Below are positions 9,704-20,518 of a stretch of DNA of 64,000 nt, piece by piece; positions within the stretch are counted from its first letter, which is position 1, and every line of letters begins with the position of its first letter. The notes beneath the pieces were generated by a model, which worked only from the letters and a program-made list of their open reading frames with translations, ran no database searches and was not told the origin of the DNA. Position numbers and translations under genes: made by a program. This DNA is from Rhodocollybia butyracea (Eukaryota; Basidiomycota; Agaricomycetes; Agaricales; Omphalotaceae), in assembly GCA_015501585.1 (NCBI GenBank), contig JADNRY010000110.1, positions 124,001 to 188,000 on the forward strand, in the 5' to 3' direction.

Positions 9704-9974
9704 TTCAGAAAGACAAGCTACAAATTTCGGAATTTACACAAGTGCTTCCGTCCTCATTGGTGTCCTAACGCGGTGTCCTAACGCGGTACTCAGATATTAC
9801 GATGCGCGTCATATGCCATTTTTTTCATCAGCGCCCCAGAATTATTCTTCAACTCTCGTGAAAAGGTCGCCATACATGTATTGACAGCATGCACTGACAA
9901 TTTTTCACTAATCTGACTGCTTGATAGCTATTGCTGTTCAAACGTTCATCACGTACATACCCGAAATGAGTTAA

Positions 9975-10224
9975 ATGGCTGCATCAACTCTCATCAACCG
10001 CGCCCAGCTTTGATGTCTGGAATGCTCTATTTCGATATTTTCATTGTTATCACTCGTTCCACCCACTCGCTCCTCGCCCCCGGCTTAACGTGGGTTCCCT
10101 GGGGAAGGCGGGATGGAGGTTCCTTTCAACTTGGAACTATTCGGTTTGGAATTACACTGACCCTCATGATCTGTACAACGAGGGATTACAGTTGTACGGC
10201 CTCGAAACTTCATGACCCAATTGA
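9975..10224 (+). pseudogene. broken copy of the small ORF found intact at 12927
   Basis: The ATG at 9975 opens a frame that stops after 12 codons. One frame over, the sequence matches the 76-residue protein at 12927-13157 along most of its length ('SFHPLAP', 'GWR', 'WNY', 'DLY.EGLQLYGLET'). A single-base frame change near the start separates ATG from body. Confidence 0.55.
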
Positions 10225-10731
10225 CTGTCTCCAATTGTTGCAGTCTGAGCAGTAACAAGGGGAGGGAGATCCGAGTGGAAACAGCTCATTTGCGCATGCG
10301 CCTACTATCACCTGGGCCTTGTCTTGCAATTTGCTACTAAATGTCCTTCAGTGAGCTAAGTGAGTCCGATTCAGGTATATTTGGGTCAAGGCACCGACTC
10401 GATACTACCTCTGTTATGACCTAGATAATCTTTACCAGCACCCACTAAGGCTACTAACGGCAGACCTTACAAATGAAACACGATATCATGCCCTACCCTT
10501 GGAGTCACAGTGTGTATAACCCGGTGTCTACCCCTGCATCTCTGCTCACGTTGAACCGCCAACCTGCTCAGCCATCCTGAGTCCATTGAAAATCGGCAGA
10601 AGTGCCCTCCATTCTATTCAAGATGGCACTGGGAATCTGCTGTGACTGAGCGAGTTGACTCAACGGAGGATCTTCTTCAAGGTGAAAGCTTTGCTCGTAT
10701 GTACTTTGTATTTGAACCAAGATGAAAATGG

Positions 10732-11974
10732 CTACAGGATTAAAGGCCTAGGATTGAGGTGCAGCAAGGTCAGCAAGCCTACAGCTGTAGATAACAGGAG
10801 GGACCTCACAGCAGCAAACACATAGAGTTGACATATAAGGAATGTAATTAAGCGAATGGATGTGGGGGGTGCTTTGACAGAGTCCAACCCATTAATTATA
10901 ATCGCACTTAGCTAGAATATTTTATTCAATGGAACCGTTCTTTTCGCAAAATCCATACATACCTGTAAAAGCGCAAAAAATGCCCCTGACTCAACAAGCA
11001 GAAGAAGAACTCCTTCTGCTTTAGTCCGCCTTCTCCCAATTGAAAAGGATTCCATAGATTTACGGTGCCTCCTGTAACCGTGTAACGACAAAGTCATCAG
11101 AAGCAGATATAAAGAAAGAGGGAAGTATCGCTCACCAAGTGCGCAAAGCTATCAAACATGTCGCTATCATGTTTACAAACAACGACAACAAAAAATACAC
11201 CCAATCAAGGGTTATCGCGCCGTTCACCTGGGTTGAAGGAATCCGAAAGTCTGCAATACAATCAGCTAAGCTAACACCTAATTCCACATCTACATGAGCT
11301 CATGTGGACCAATGCTACAGATCAATCCCTCCTACCCATATCTGCGAGCATGAGTATGAGCAAAGTCCATTTCACTTTCTTGTTGTTCATCCACACTGCC
11401 CAAGCTCTCCACAAAATCACAGTATCAGCGATGAATAGCTTTACAGGATTCAAAGGTCAATCAGAAGCTGCGTATAAGGTCTACAAAACTCACTATGGTA
11501 TTGATTAACCCATCAAAGATCTTAGCACAAAGTGTGTGTTGCAACTGCGAACCTGTTGCTTCTATGATTCCTCCTGGTAGACTCACTACAAGGTCATTTT
11601 TGACAAGCAAAGTTAAAGATACCACATTGCCACAACGAGTATCAGTATCAGGACAAAAGTGCTAAAGAGCATATAAGTCATTGCTTTCTTTGGACGCCCA
11701 GTCTTGCTAGCACTCGTTCTTCTGCAAAGTTGATATACTCAAATCGCTGTCAGGATATATGACTCGTATGATACTCACTTTAAGTAGATGTGAAAGCTGA
11801 TACAGAAGCCAAACAGTATATCCCTAGAATATACAGTGTAAATTGAGCATTATTTCATCTTGAAATCAATCTAATGGGTGCACCGAATAAAGTGGAGGTG
11901 ATTATGATTTCTGCCAGGTTTTGTAAAAGTGAATCTCCAATAATTGACGTCTCTGCTGCTTCGTCTGGAGTCAT
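10732..11974 (-). pseudogene. seven-helix agaricomycete membrane protein, copy A (decayed)
   Basis: Exons on the minus strand from ATG 11974 match copy B (13502-14813) exon for exon. Recognisable parts: 'LLQNLAEIIITSTLFG', '...KKAMTYMLFSTFVLILI', 'ADTVILWRAWAVW' (the W-R-A-W signature of this family), 'TLDWVYFLLSLFVNMIA', 'EGVLLLLVESGAFFALLQ' and a last helix before the stop at 10732-10734. Relative to copy B, exon 2 is one base short (about 11800) and exon 3 another base short (about 11600). Each deletion puts the reading frame into an early stop. Probably nonfunctional. Confidence 0.7.
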
Positions 11975-12718
11975 GACCTTGGAAGTTAGCAAGAAAGGCT
12001 GGAGTTGGCCAAAAGTTTTGGGTAGGGAGATTCGGGAATGATCTAGGTTGTATGGCCTGTGTATTTCAGAGAGCCTATTTAAATACAAAATATTCAACCA
12101 AGTATGATGAATTTACAAGAACACTACCTCGTCACACCAATTTGACTGAGCGTATGCCATCTTTAACCTTTTGGTAATCTCATCATCGGACATACAGTGG
12201 CCATCACATCTGTGGCATACTTATATAAGTTTCGAGTTTTTTTCAACGCTGAGACTGACAGATTGAATTAATGAAAGCTAACGCTTATGTGTCATTTCAA
12301 TGCCGAAAAGGCGCATCGGCAGTGTATACACTGTATGGGAAGCGCGAGGGATATGGTAACCTCTGGAAAACTTGTGTTATTCCGGAGCTAAATACGTAAC
12401 AGAGTAAGTAGGTAGCACAGCAACGAGGTGAACCTAGACCGAATGAGGTGAGAAGCGGATACACATATGCAGAGGGAGGAACCATGGAGAGAAATGTTGG
12501 TGTCAATGACTTAAATAAACAGAGCAGGAGAAAGCGACTAGACATATCAAATGCCAAGCTTGGATGTGATCTTGAGAAGGTAATACACCAGATATAAATA
12601 CATAGATGCCGAGTATTAGCAAGAGAGTATGGAGGAGAGCATGGAGGAGAGAGAGAGGAGATGAAAAGAGAGCATGAAAAACGAGTCACAAAAAAATCAG
12701 AAAATTTAAAGAGTGAAT

Positions 12719-12812
12719 TTAAAGAAGCAGATCAAACACACAACCCTCTTCTACCTTAAAGAAACCTTTTCCGTTGAAAATCTTTCCAGCCGTCTTGCGC
12801 AAAGCATACAAC
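12719..12812 (-). pseudogene. 3' fragment of F-box gene (duplication scar)
   Basis: The last ~30 codons match the C-terminus of the F-box protein at 15542 ('ALRKTAG.I...GFF', ending LLL then TAA). No upstream part is present: the homology ends at the duplication junction. It marks the right breakpoint of unit A. Confidence 0.8.
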
Positions 12813-12926
12813 AGGGTATCTTCACTACTAATCTCACTGCTTGAGAGCCTTGTTGAGAGCCATTGTTGTTGTTCAAATGTTCACAGTTCATCACATATAT
12901 ACATACCAGCCTGAGAACTGAGTTAA

Positions 12927-13157
12927 ATGGCTACATCACTACGCTCGGCTTTCCATGATGCCTACAATGCTGTATTTCAATCTTTTTATTCTTATCGCTC
13001 GTTCCACCCACTCGCCCCCGAGCTCAACCTGGGCCCTCCGGAGAAGATGGGATGGAGGCTCCTTTCGTGGCATTATCCGGCCCTTTGGAATTACGCCGAC
13101 GATTATGATCTATACGATGAGGGATTGCAATTGTATGGCCTCGAAACGAGTCCATGA
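12927..13157 (+). CDS. small conserved ORF, unknown
   Basis: A single-exon 76-residue ORF starting at an ATG, rich in aromatic residues (Tyr, Phe, Trp) and acidic near the C-terminus. It has no signal peptide or membrane segment. It is not recognised. The argument for a gene is that the second duplication unit preserves much of the amino-acid sequence, with several substitutions that keep residue type, although that copy is frameshifted. It could also be the terminal exon of a larger gene whose 5' part was lost in the duplication. Confidence 0.4.
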   Translation: MATSLRSAFHDAYNAVFQSFYSYRSFHPLAPELNLGPPEKMGWRLLSWHYPALWNYADDYDLYDEGLQLYGLETSP

Positions 13158-13501
13158 CTCAACTGGAATCTGAGCAGTAACAAAGGGGGGGAGATGCGAC
13201 TCATGCGAGCTGGAAACAGCTCAGTTGCGCGCACGCCAGCTGCATTCAGCGTTCACTCGGGCCTATTATGGTATCTCAGTTATATATTTAACAGTACCTG
13301 CTACTACAAACGGCAGACCTTGTAAATGAAACAACGACATCGCGCTACTCTTGGAGTTACAGTGTATAATCCGGTGTCTACCCTTCCTTTTCTGCTCGCC
13401 CACCTCAGACCTGCCACCTGCTCAGCCGGTCCATTAAAAATCGGCAGGAGTGCTTTCCATTCTATTCGAGATGGTCGGAACCTGCGACTGAGCGAGTTGA
13501 C

Positions 13502-14813
13502 TCAATGTAGAATTTTCTGAGCTGAGCTGAAAACTTTGTTCGAATGTATTTTGTATGTGAACCAAGATGAGGATGGCAACAGGATTAAAGGCCTAGGATT
13601 GAGGTGCGGCAAGGTCAGCAAGCCTACAGAGGCTGTAGATAACAGGAGGGACCTCACAGCAGCAAACACATAGAGTTGACATATAAGGAATGTAACTAAG
13701 CGAATAGATGTAGGTGGTGCCCTGGCAGAGTCCAATCCATTAATTATAAGGGCACTTAACTAGAATATATCATTATTCAATGGAACCCAAGATGGAACCA
13801 GAGTTATTTTTGCAAAATGCATACCTGCACAAGGGCAAAAATTGCCCCCGACTCGACAAGCAGAAGAAGAACTCCTCCTGCTTTAGTCCGCCTTCTCCCA
13901 ACGGAAAATGATCTCATAGATTTACGGTGCCTCCTGTAACGACAAAGTCATCAGAAGCGGATACTATGAAGGAAGAGGGGAGTACCCCTCACCAAGTGCG
14001 TACAGCTATCAAGCATGTCGCTATCATGTTTACAAATAATGACAGCAAAAAATACACCCAATCAAGAGTTATCACGCGGTTCACCTGGGAAGGGGTCCGA
14101 AAGTCTGCAATACAATCAGCCAAGCTAACACCTAATCCCATGTCTACATGAGTTCATGTGGACCAATGCTATAGATCAATCCCACCTACCCATATCTGCA
14201 AGCATGAGCATGAGTAAAGTCCATTTCACTTTCTTGTTGTTCATCCACACTGCCCAAGCTCTCCACAACATCACAGTATCAGCAATGAATAGCTTTCCAT
14301 GATTAGGCCAATCAGTAGCTGAGTATAAGGTCTAAAACTCACTATGATATTGATTAACCCATCAGAGAGCTTGATATAAACTGTGTGGTGCGACTGCGAA
14401 TCTGCTACTATCCTTTGTTCCATGATTCCTCCTGGTAGGCTCACTACAAGGTCATATTTGACAAGCAAAGGTAAGGATGCCACATTTGACACAAAGAGCA
14501 TCAGCACCAGGACAAAAGTGCCAAGGAGCGTATAAGTCATTGCTTTCTTTGTGCTACTCCTTCTTCTGCAGAGTCGATATACTCAAATCGCTGCGAAGTA
14601 TGAGAACTCACTTGAAGTAGATGTGAAGGCTGATAAAAAATGCCAAACAGTATATCCCTAGAATATGTGACCGTGTCAATTAAGAATCGTTTCATCTTGG
14701 AATCAACGATGTAATGGATGTACCAAATAAAGTCGAGGTGATTATGATTTCGGCTAGGTCTTGTAAAAGTGAATCTCCAACAATTGACGTCTCCTCTACT
14801 TCATCTGGGTCAT
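13502..14813 (-). CDS. seven-helix agaricomycete membrane protein, copy B
   Basis: Multi-exon minus-strand gene with GT-AG introns. The translated exons give, in order: 'SLLQDLAEIIITSTLFG', 'IYCLAFFISLHIYFKRR', 'MTYTLLGTFVLVLMLF', 'VASLPLLVKYDLVVSLPGGI', 'ADTVMLWRAWAVWM', 'TLDWVYFLLSLFVNMIA', 'VLLLLVESGAIFALVQ' and a final helix with 'FLICQLYVFAAVRSLLL'. This pattern of seven hydrophobic segments with a W-R-A-W motif is a large, uncharacterised agaricomycete membrane family. All exons after the first join in phase. The visible flaw is at the 5' end: the ATG at 14813 is one base out of frame with exon 1, whereas copy A keeps that frame. Either the start lies elsewhere or the gene is mildly broken. 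Ligand and function unknown. Confidence 0.6.
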
Positions 14814-15541
14814 GACCTTGGCACGCCGAAAGCTGGAGCTGGCCAAAAGTTTTCGGTAGGGAGATTCGGGAATGATCTAGGTTGTATTGTGCATTTCAGA
14901 GACTCTTTAAGTACAAAAGATTCGATCCCGCCACACTAATTCGACTAAGTGTATGTCTTAACTTTCGGTAGTAAGTATCATCGACATACAGTGGCCATCA
15001 CATCTGTGGCGTATACAGCCATTTGCACAGTGCTTTTGGTTTTTTTTTTTTCAACGCTGAGACTGACAGACTGACAGATTGAATTATTAACTTATATATC
15101 ATCTGTATATGCAGTCTCAATTCTACTTATGGTTTTACAAAGTGACTACATAGATCGGGCTAGGTGATTTTGCCGTACAGGTGCGTGGTACGTACCTATT
15201 GATGCATGTTGCATGGCGCGTGCACACATATATTACAGAGTTTATGCTAGTTTATTCCAGAGCTAAAATACGTAACAGAGAAGGTACAGCAACGAGAGAG
15301 CTAGCCCGAATGAGGAAACCATGGAGAGAAATGAAGGCGTCAATTAATTAAATGAACAGAGCAGGAACAAGCGAATGGACATATCAATGTCGGCTTGGAT
15401 GTGAACCCGTTGAATATAATACACCAGATTTCTAAGAAATAAAAAGATGTCGAGTATCAAGAGAGCATGAAGGAGAGAAGGGAGATGAAAAGAGAGCATG
15501 AAGAACGAGCCAGAAAAAAATCAGAAAATTAAAGAGTGAGT

Positions 15542-17134
15542 TTAAAGAAACAAATTAAACACACGACCCTTTCCCGCCAAAAGGAAACCTTCTTCACTTA
15601 CAATATTTCCAGCTGTCTTGCGCGAAGCATACGTCAGGATATCGTTGCCCCATTCCGGAGGAACATCAAGCAGGATCGTAGGGAAGAAACGGGGCGCAAC
15701 GATGGGATCAGGTTTTGAGGCTGATTCACACCACTGTGAATCAAGTCTAAAAAAGGCGAGGAGATCACGCAACATCGATGTTTCTATATGCAGGCACTCC
15801 AATGCCCAACAAGGCAGCAACGCCGCTTGCCCTGCATCCTTGAGAAAGAGAGGCGACACCAAGGCTCTCAAGGTGCAAGCATCAGGATTAACGAGATGAA
15901 GATACCGAAGAGAAGGGCAGGCAAAAAGGAAGGTAAAAGGAATGGGAGGGCAATGAGGCTCTCGTTGCTCAGTAAGCGCGTCGTCAGTGTCTTTGAAAGC
16001 GCCGACAGGAGTGGGAAAAGATAATCCACCGAGAGTGAGGTGGGTCAAATTCCGGAGGGGCCACTGCCCAAGTATGTTGAGGACGAGACTGGCTAGGGAT
16101 GAAAATTCCAGTCTTGATTGGTACCCAGGACGGCCGTGGTCCAAGTCATGAATCTCCAGGCGCTGAAGGCTGGGGACATCCAGAAAAGTGACCAGACTAC
16201 TGGTGGCATCGGCCAACGTCATGCCTAGGGAGATGAAATGGAGGTTGGGGAGCGTGATCGTTCCGTGATCGTAACCAGCCAGGGGTTCAGGTGCAGATGC
16301 CCACAAAGTCAATTGCTGCAAGGTTGATTGACTGCCAAGGAGCAAAGCTTTGAACGCAGCATACGTGGGTCGGCAAGTGCGTGGTAAGTGGGAAAGGTCG
16401 AGGGCAAGAAGGTTACGAGGAATAAGCAAGCCCCATCTCTGAGGGACGCCGTGAATAGTCAGGACGCGAAGTTTCGGGAATATAGATTCCGCAAGCTCGT
16501 CGCAAAGCAATGTGGAGACCGGCGCTTCGAGGATGGGCATTTCGGCCTCGAGAGGAAGATCGGACACGGTGTGATGACCAAATTGGGGGTTATCCCGAGT
16601 CACATTCCATGCCTCCAACAACGGCATAGGATGACCCACAAGGAAAGAGGGGAGCGCCTGTAAGGGATACCAGAGTTCAGAAATTATGTCAACACTGCGG
16701 AATCTCGCGGTATGGCCAGCAAGCAGACGAGAGAGAACGAAAGGGTGGCCCAGGTGCCATGGGAACGTCAGCATGTTTACGGTCTCTGGAACTGCAGGAT
16801 TAAAACTGTCGTAGTGTAGTTTAATGAATATATCGAGGGGCTGGTGACCGGATCGCCGAAGGACCTCTGCCACCCAGGGGAAAACAGGCTCTGCATCGTT
16901 GTACTTCATGCAAGGATGTGGAAACTGCGAATTCAGGTCAACCGAGTCTTTAGTGACGTAGATGAAGGTCCAAAAAGCCGAAGTACTAAGCGTGAGTTGG
17001 CGCCAAAGACTGCAAACGTAGGAGACTTTGCGGATCTCATCCTGTCCAAGACCCAGGCCTTTTTCACTTGCATGCAAAGCACGGAAAATCTCGGTTTGGA
17101 GTTCAATGGGGAGAGCAAGTATGAGGGAAGACAT
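15542..17134 (-). CDS. F-box protein with LRR-like C-terminal region
   Basis: A 530-residue ORF with no obvious intron, starting at the ATG at 17134. Residues ~3-55 read as an F-box-like domain ('LALPIELQTEIFRAL', then 'VSYVCSLWRQLTLSTSAFWTFIYV'). The rest contains repeated leucine-rich strands ('LRVLTIHGVP', 'LHFISLGMTL', 'LQRLEIHDLD', 'LTHLTLGGLSF', 'LRYLHLVNPD'), as in the many agaricomycete F-box/LRR proteins. Expected role: substrate adaptor of an SCF ubiquitin ligase through Skp1; substrate unknown. A TATA-like motif lies 135 bp upstream. The 3' 90 bp is duplicated at 12719-12812. Confidence 0.8.
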   Translation of the reverse strand: MSSLILALPIELQTEIFRALHASEKGLGLGQDEIRKVSYVCSLWRQLTLSTSAFWTFIYVTKDSVDLNSQFPHPCMKYNDAEPVFPWVAEVLRRSGHQPLDIFIKLHYDSFNPAVPETVNMLTFPWHLGHPFVLSRLLAGHTARFRSVDIISELWYPLQALPSFLVGHPMPLLEAWNVTRDNPQFGHHTVSDLPLEAEMPILEAPVSTLLCDELAESIFPKLRVLTIHGVPQRWGLLIPRNLLALDLSHLPRTCRPTYAAFKALLLGSQSTLQQLTLWASAPEPLAGYDHGTITLPNLHFISLGMTLADATSSLVTFLDVPSLQRLEIHDLDHGRPGYQSRLEFSSLASLVLNILGQWPLRNLTHLTLGGLSFPTPVGAFKDTDDALTEQREPHCPPIPFTFLFACPSLRYLHLVNPDACTLRALVSPLFLKDAGQAALLPCWALECLHIETSMLRDLLAFFRLDSQWCESASKPDPIVAPRFFPTILLDVPPEWGNDILTYASRKTAGNIVSEEGFLLAGKGRVFNLFL

Positions 17135-17268
17135 GGCGGAGATCAACTAAGGAGGTGAAGTTTAGATTAGACGGGGAAATAGAGACCACAGACTCACGAG
17201 ATATTTTGTACTATTATCGCAGAAGAACACAGAAGAGAGAGTGGACCATTTTGAAAATTGGGAGCTGC

Positions 17269-17275
17269 TTTTATA
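17269..17275 (-). promoter_or_regulatory. TATA-like motif upstream of the F-box gene
   Basis: TATAAAA on the minus strand, about 135 bp before the ATG at 17134. Confidence 0.4.
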
Positions 17276-18388
17276 GGGGCATTGTTGTCCCGATAAGGAA
17301 TTTCCTTGCTCGAAAAAGTGAACAATGCAATCCCTCATAAGCATTGGATATCCTATTATGGCAAACCTAAATCGAAAAAAGACAATAGTTGGTTCATCAT
17401 TCTGTGATGATGACCACTCGAAGAGGAAGCGTCTCATTCATGCATTTCAGACAAGTAGAGCAGAATGGCCCTATCCTGACGATTGTTACACTGGGAAAAA
17501 ACCAGATTTGAGACAGTGCAACTTGGTATTCCAATGATGGCAGATGAGAGTACGTAGCGAATTTTCAAAAGCCACGAGCGGTAGGACCATCCCAAATCCA
17601 GTCTGGAACACTTACAGGATCCACAATTAAGTACATCAAAAAAAGGAACCTACTTCCGCTCGATCTTTTGTCTCCTCAGCTTCGGTCATTTGCACTCGTT
17701 ATTTGTGTTTTAGCAAATTTCCTGAGAGGTAAGTGATCTGTTCTTCGTATCTGTTCTTCGGATATGCCCAGAAACTTTCTAGAACAACGAGCGATAGCTT
17801 TAGGATTTCGGAGAATTCAGGATTTATCTTGTTTTTGTCGTAGAACTGGCCTTCGAGTCGCGATGTTCGGACTGGAGTAGTGACGAGCTTGGGCGAACAC
17901 TTTCCTTGACCAAAATGATGATGTCTGTCAGCAAGACTTAATGGGTTAACACTATGCAGCCAGCGAAACCACTCGACGGCAGGCGCTCGTCTATTTTTCC
18001 TCGTATAGGGAGGTGTGTAGAACTGGGGACGTGCGAGGCCTGAAAGACCATAACTTCAAGCTATGGTTTTGAGCAAGTTCTCTTTCGTTTGCGAATATTC
18101 CTGAATAGCCGCAGTTTATGGTTGATTTGGAATAGGACACAGCCGGGGTTGAATACTGTTTAATCTCGGCGTAACAACCTTGAGAAAGCGTTCAAGTATA
18201 AGCGGAGCAAGAAGCATTAAATCCGTCACGCGCCGGGTCGAAACGACGGACCGAGTATCCGGCCCGAAGTGCGGAGAACGGAGAACGGCTTATCCGCACT
18301 AACCTTTTTAAACCCCACTTCGGAATAATGTCGACCCAACGCCCACAACGCCCACTCTTTATTAGTTCCTTCGCAGAACTCTTCTGCA
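17276..18388. other. intergenic between divergent F-box and fuconate dehydratase genes
   Basis: No domain-bearing ORF or repeat recognised. It should contain both promoters, since the two flanking genes are divergently transcribed. Confidence 0.5.
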
Positions 18389-20258
18389 ATGCCTAAAATT
18401 ACTGGATTCGATATTCACGGTGAAATACTTTTATCCTGCTTTGTTCCTCCATAACTGATGTATGTTTTAGATGTCAGATTTCCTACATCGTTGACTGGCG
18501 ATGGCACAGATGCAATGTACATTCTACTAAGAAGTCTTCAATTTACTCTAGCTAATGAGAGTATCTGCAGGAACACCGATTGCGACTATTCCTCGGCGTA
18601 TATCACACTATTAACGGATTCTGACCTTGTCGGTCATGGAATGACTTTCACCATTGGACGAGGCAATGATATTGTAGGCATTGCGTTGTGTTGCTCTTAA
18701 TCAACCTGTAATCATTTTATCTTCCAGGTCTGCACTGCTATCCGCGAAGTTGCTAACCGACTAGTCGGGAAAGAGTCCGAAGACCTCTTCGCAGACATGG
18801 GCAAAACCTGGGACTTTATGATGTCTGATCCTCAGCTGCGTTGGATTGGTCCTGAAAAAGGAGTCATCCACATCGCGACTGGGGCAGTGAACAACGCCGT
18901 ATGGGACATGTATGCTCGTTCAAGAAAAAAGCCCTTATGGAAGCTCGTCGTCGATTTTTCACCTGAAGAACTTGTTCGTTCAGCGGCATGGAGATACATT
19001 TCGGATGCGATCACGAAAGAAGAAGCATTGGCCATGTTGAAGAAAAATGAGAGCTCTAAGGCTGAGCGAGAAGCCAAGGTTCGGGAACTTGGGTCAGTCA
19101 TCGAGGTTATTATGGTCCATCCGTCTACTAAATACAGTCTTCCTGAATAGCTACCCCGCCTACGTCACCTCCGCAGGCTGGCTCGGATATTCCGATGAAA
19201 AAGTCGCGCGTCTTACCAAGGAAGCTGTCGCCATGGGTTTCAACCATTTCAAGATGAAAGTTGGTGCCGACCAGGCTAACGATGTGCGCCGGGGCAAGAT
19301 TATCCGTTCCATCATCGACGACCCTCAGTATCTTCCTCCTGGCATTGCCCCGCGTGATCCCAACAGTGATGATCTGAAGGGAAAGAACGCAGGACCCACA
19401 GGAAGCGTTCTGATGATTGACGCGAATCAGGTCTGGGACGTCCCACAGGCCATCGAGTATGTCAAAGGGCTGGAAGAGATCAAGCCTTGGTGTGTATTAC
19501 TTTTGTCGTTCCTTCTTCGACGCTGATTGTCATTCTGATTCAGGTTCATTGAAGAACCGACAGCACCAGATGACATACTCGGACACGCTGCGGTCCGTAA
19601 AGGTCTCAAGCCTTTTGGCATCGGTGTTGCTACGGGCGAGCATGCGCACAACAGAATGGTGTTCAAGCAACTGCTCCAAGCCGATGCTATCGACGTTTGC
19701 CAAATAGATTCGTGTCGGTTGGCTGGTGTGAGCGAAGTAATCAGTGTTTTGCTAATGGCTGCCAAGTGAGCATTATTCCATGCTCAACCCTGAACGATCA
19801 TAAACTAACTTCGTCTCGTGCTCCGTATTTAGGTTTGGTGTTCCCGTGTGTCCTCATGCAGGTGGAGTGGGTCTCTGTGAGTATGTTATTCACCTTAGGT
19901 CAGTCGTATTTTGTTCTTCGCATCGTCGCAAGCCTTATCGGTTCGTGTGTTTTTACAGTTTAATCGATTATATCGCCGTCTCCGGTACCATGGAACGCAA
20001 TGTACTTGAATTCGTGGACCACTTGCACGAACATTTCCTTACTCCATGTTCGATCAACTCAAGGGGAAGGTATAATGTGCCGTTGAATCCTAATGAGGGG
20101 TATAGGTATGTCCTGCTCATTTTGATTATCTGTGAGGTTGATACTGACGGATGCGGACCTTTTTTACTTCCAGTATCGAGATGTACAAGAGCAGCATTGC
20201 TGAATATGAGTGGCCTAACGGCTCATATTGGTTGGGTGCGAAGGCGAAGAAGGCGTAA
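18389..20258 (+). CDS. L-fuconate dehydratase-like enzyme (enolase superfamily)
   Basis: Nine exons: 18389-18419, 18471-18516, 18571-18673, 18728-19092, 19151-19489, 19544-19765, 19833-19898, 19959-20105, 20174-20258. All join in phase. The translation has the features of the FucD/ENOSF1 group: '[28 protein letters not shown]' split over exons 2 and 3, '[13 protein letters not shown]', 'AAWRYISD', the catalytic lysine in 'FKMKVGAD', the metal ligands in 'MIDANQVWD', '[10 protein letters not shown]' and '[10 protein letters not shown]', and 'CPHAGGVGL' with the catalytic His. The product should dehydrate L-fuconate or a related acid sugar to a 2-keto-3-deoxy acid. No signal peptide, so cytosolic. 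All key residues are present and no lesion is seen. Confidence 0.9.
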
Positions 20259-20518
20259 AAGGACTCGTCTAGATCTATCGTTATAGTTGTAAGGCTACAG
20301 TTGTATATTAGTTACTAGCTATGAATCCAGTGGCGAATCGTATCCTTATTTGTCTTTATACCTTAGTGTAAACCATTGTGCACAATGAACGATTGAGCAT
20401 CGCGGGCGCTTATGTAAACTACTAACTCATGCTAACTTGAACCATCATCATCCCGACCTTCTCATCCGGCGGCGCCTCTGAGCCTGATTGAAATCTACCG
20501 AACCCAAGCTGGACTTTT

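Larger units (their letters stand above)
9897..12817. repeat. tandem duplication, unit A (left)
   Basis: This block aligns end to end with 12818-15640. Shared landmarks in the same order: a TTCACTA-type start, the small plus-strand ORF, a 'gagttgactcaa' segment, the seven-helix membrane protein gene on the minus strand, and the final codons of an F-box gene. The join between units lies at about 12812-12826, where F-box 3' sequence meets sequence from downstream of the metallophosphoesterase. The two units differ by many substitutions and small indels, so the duplication is not very recent. Confidence 0.85.
12818..15640. repeat. tandem duplication, unit B (right)
   Basis: Direct repeat of 9897-12817. 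The right end enters the F-box gene, where homology to unit A ceases near 15640. This unit keeps the better copies of both the small ORF and the membrane-protein gene. Confidence 0.85.
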
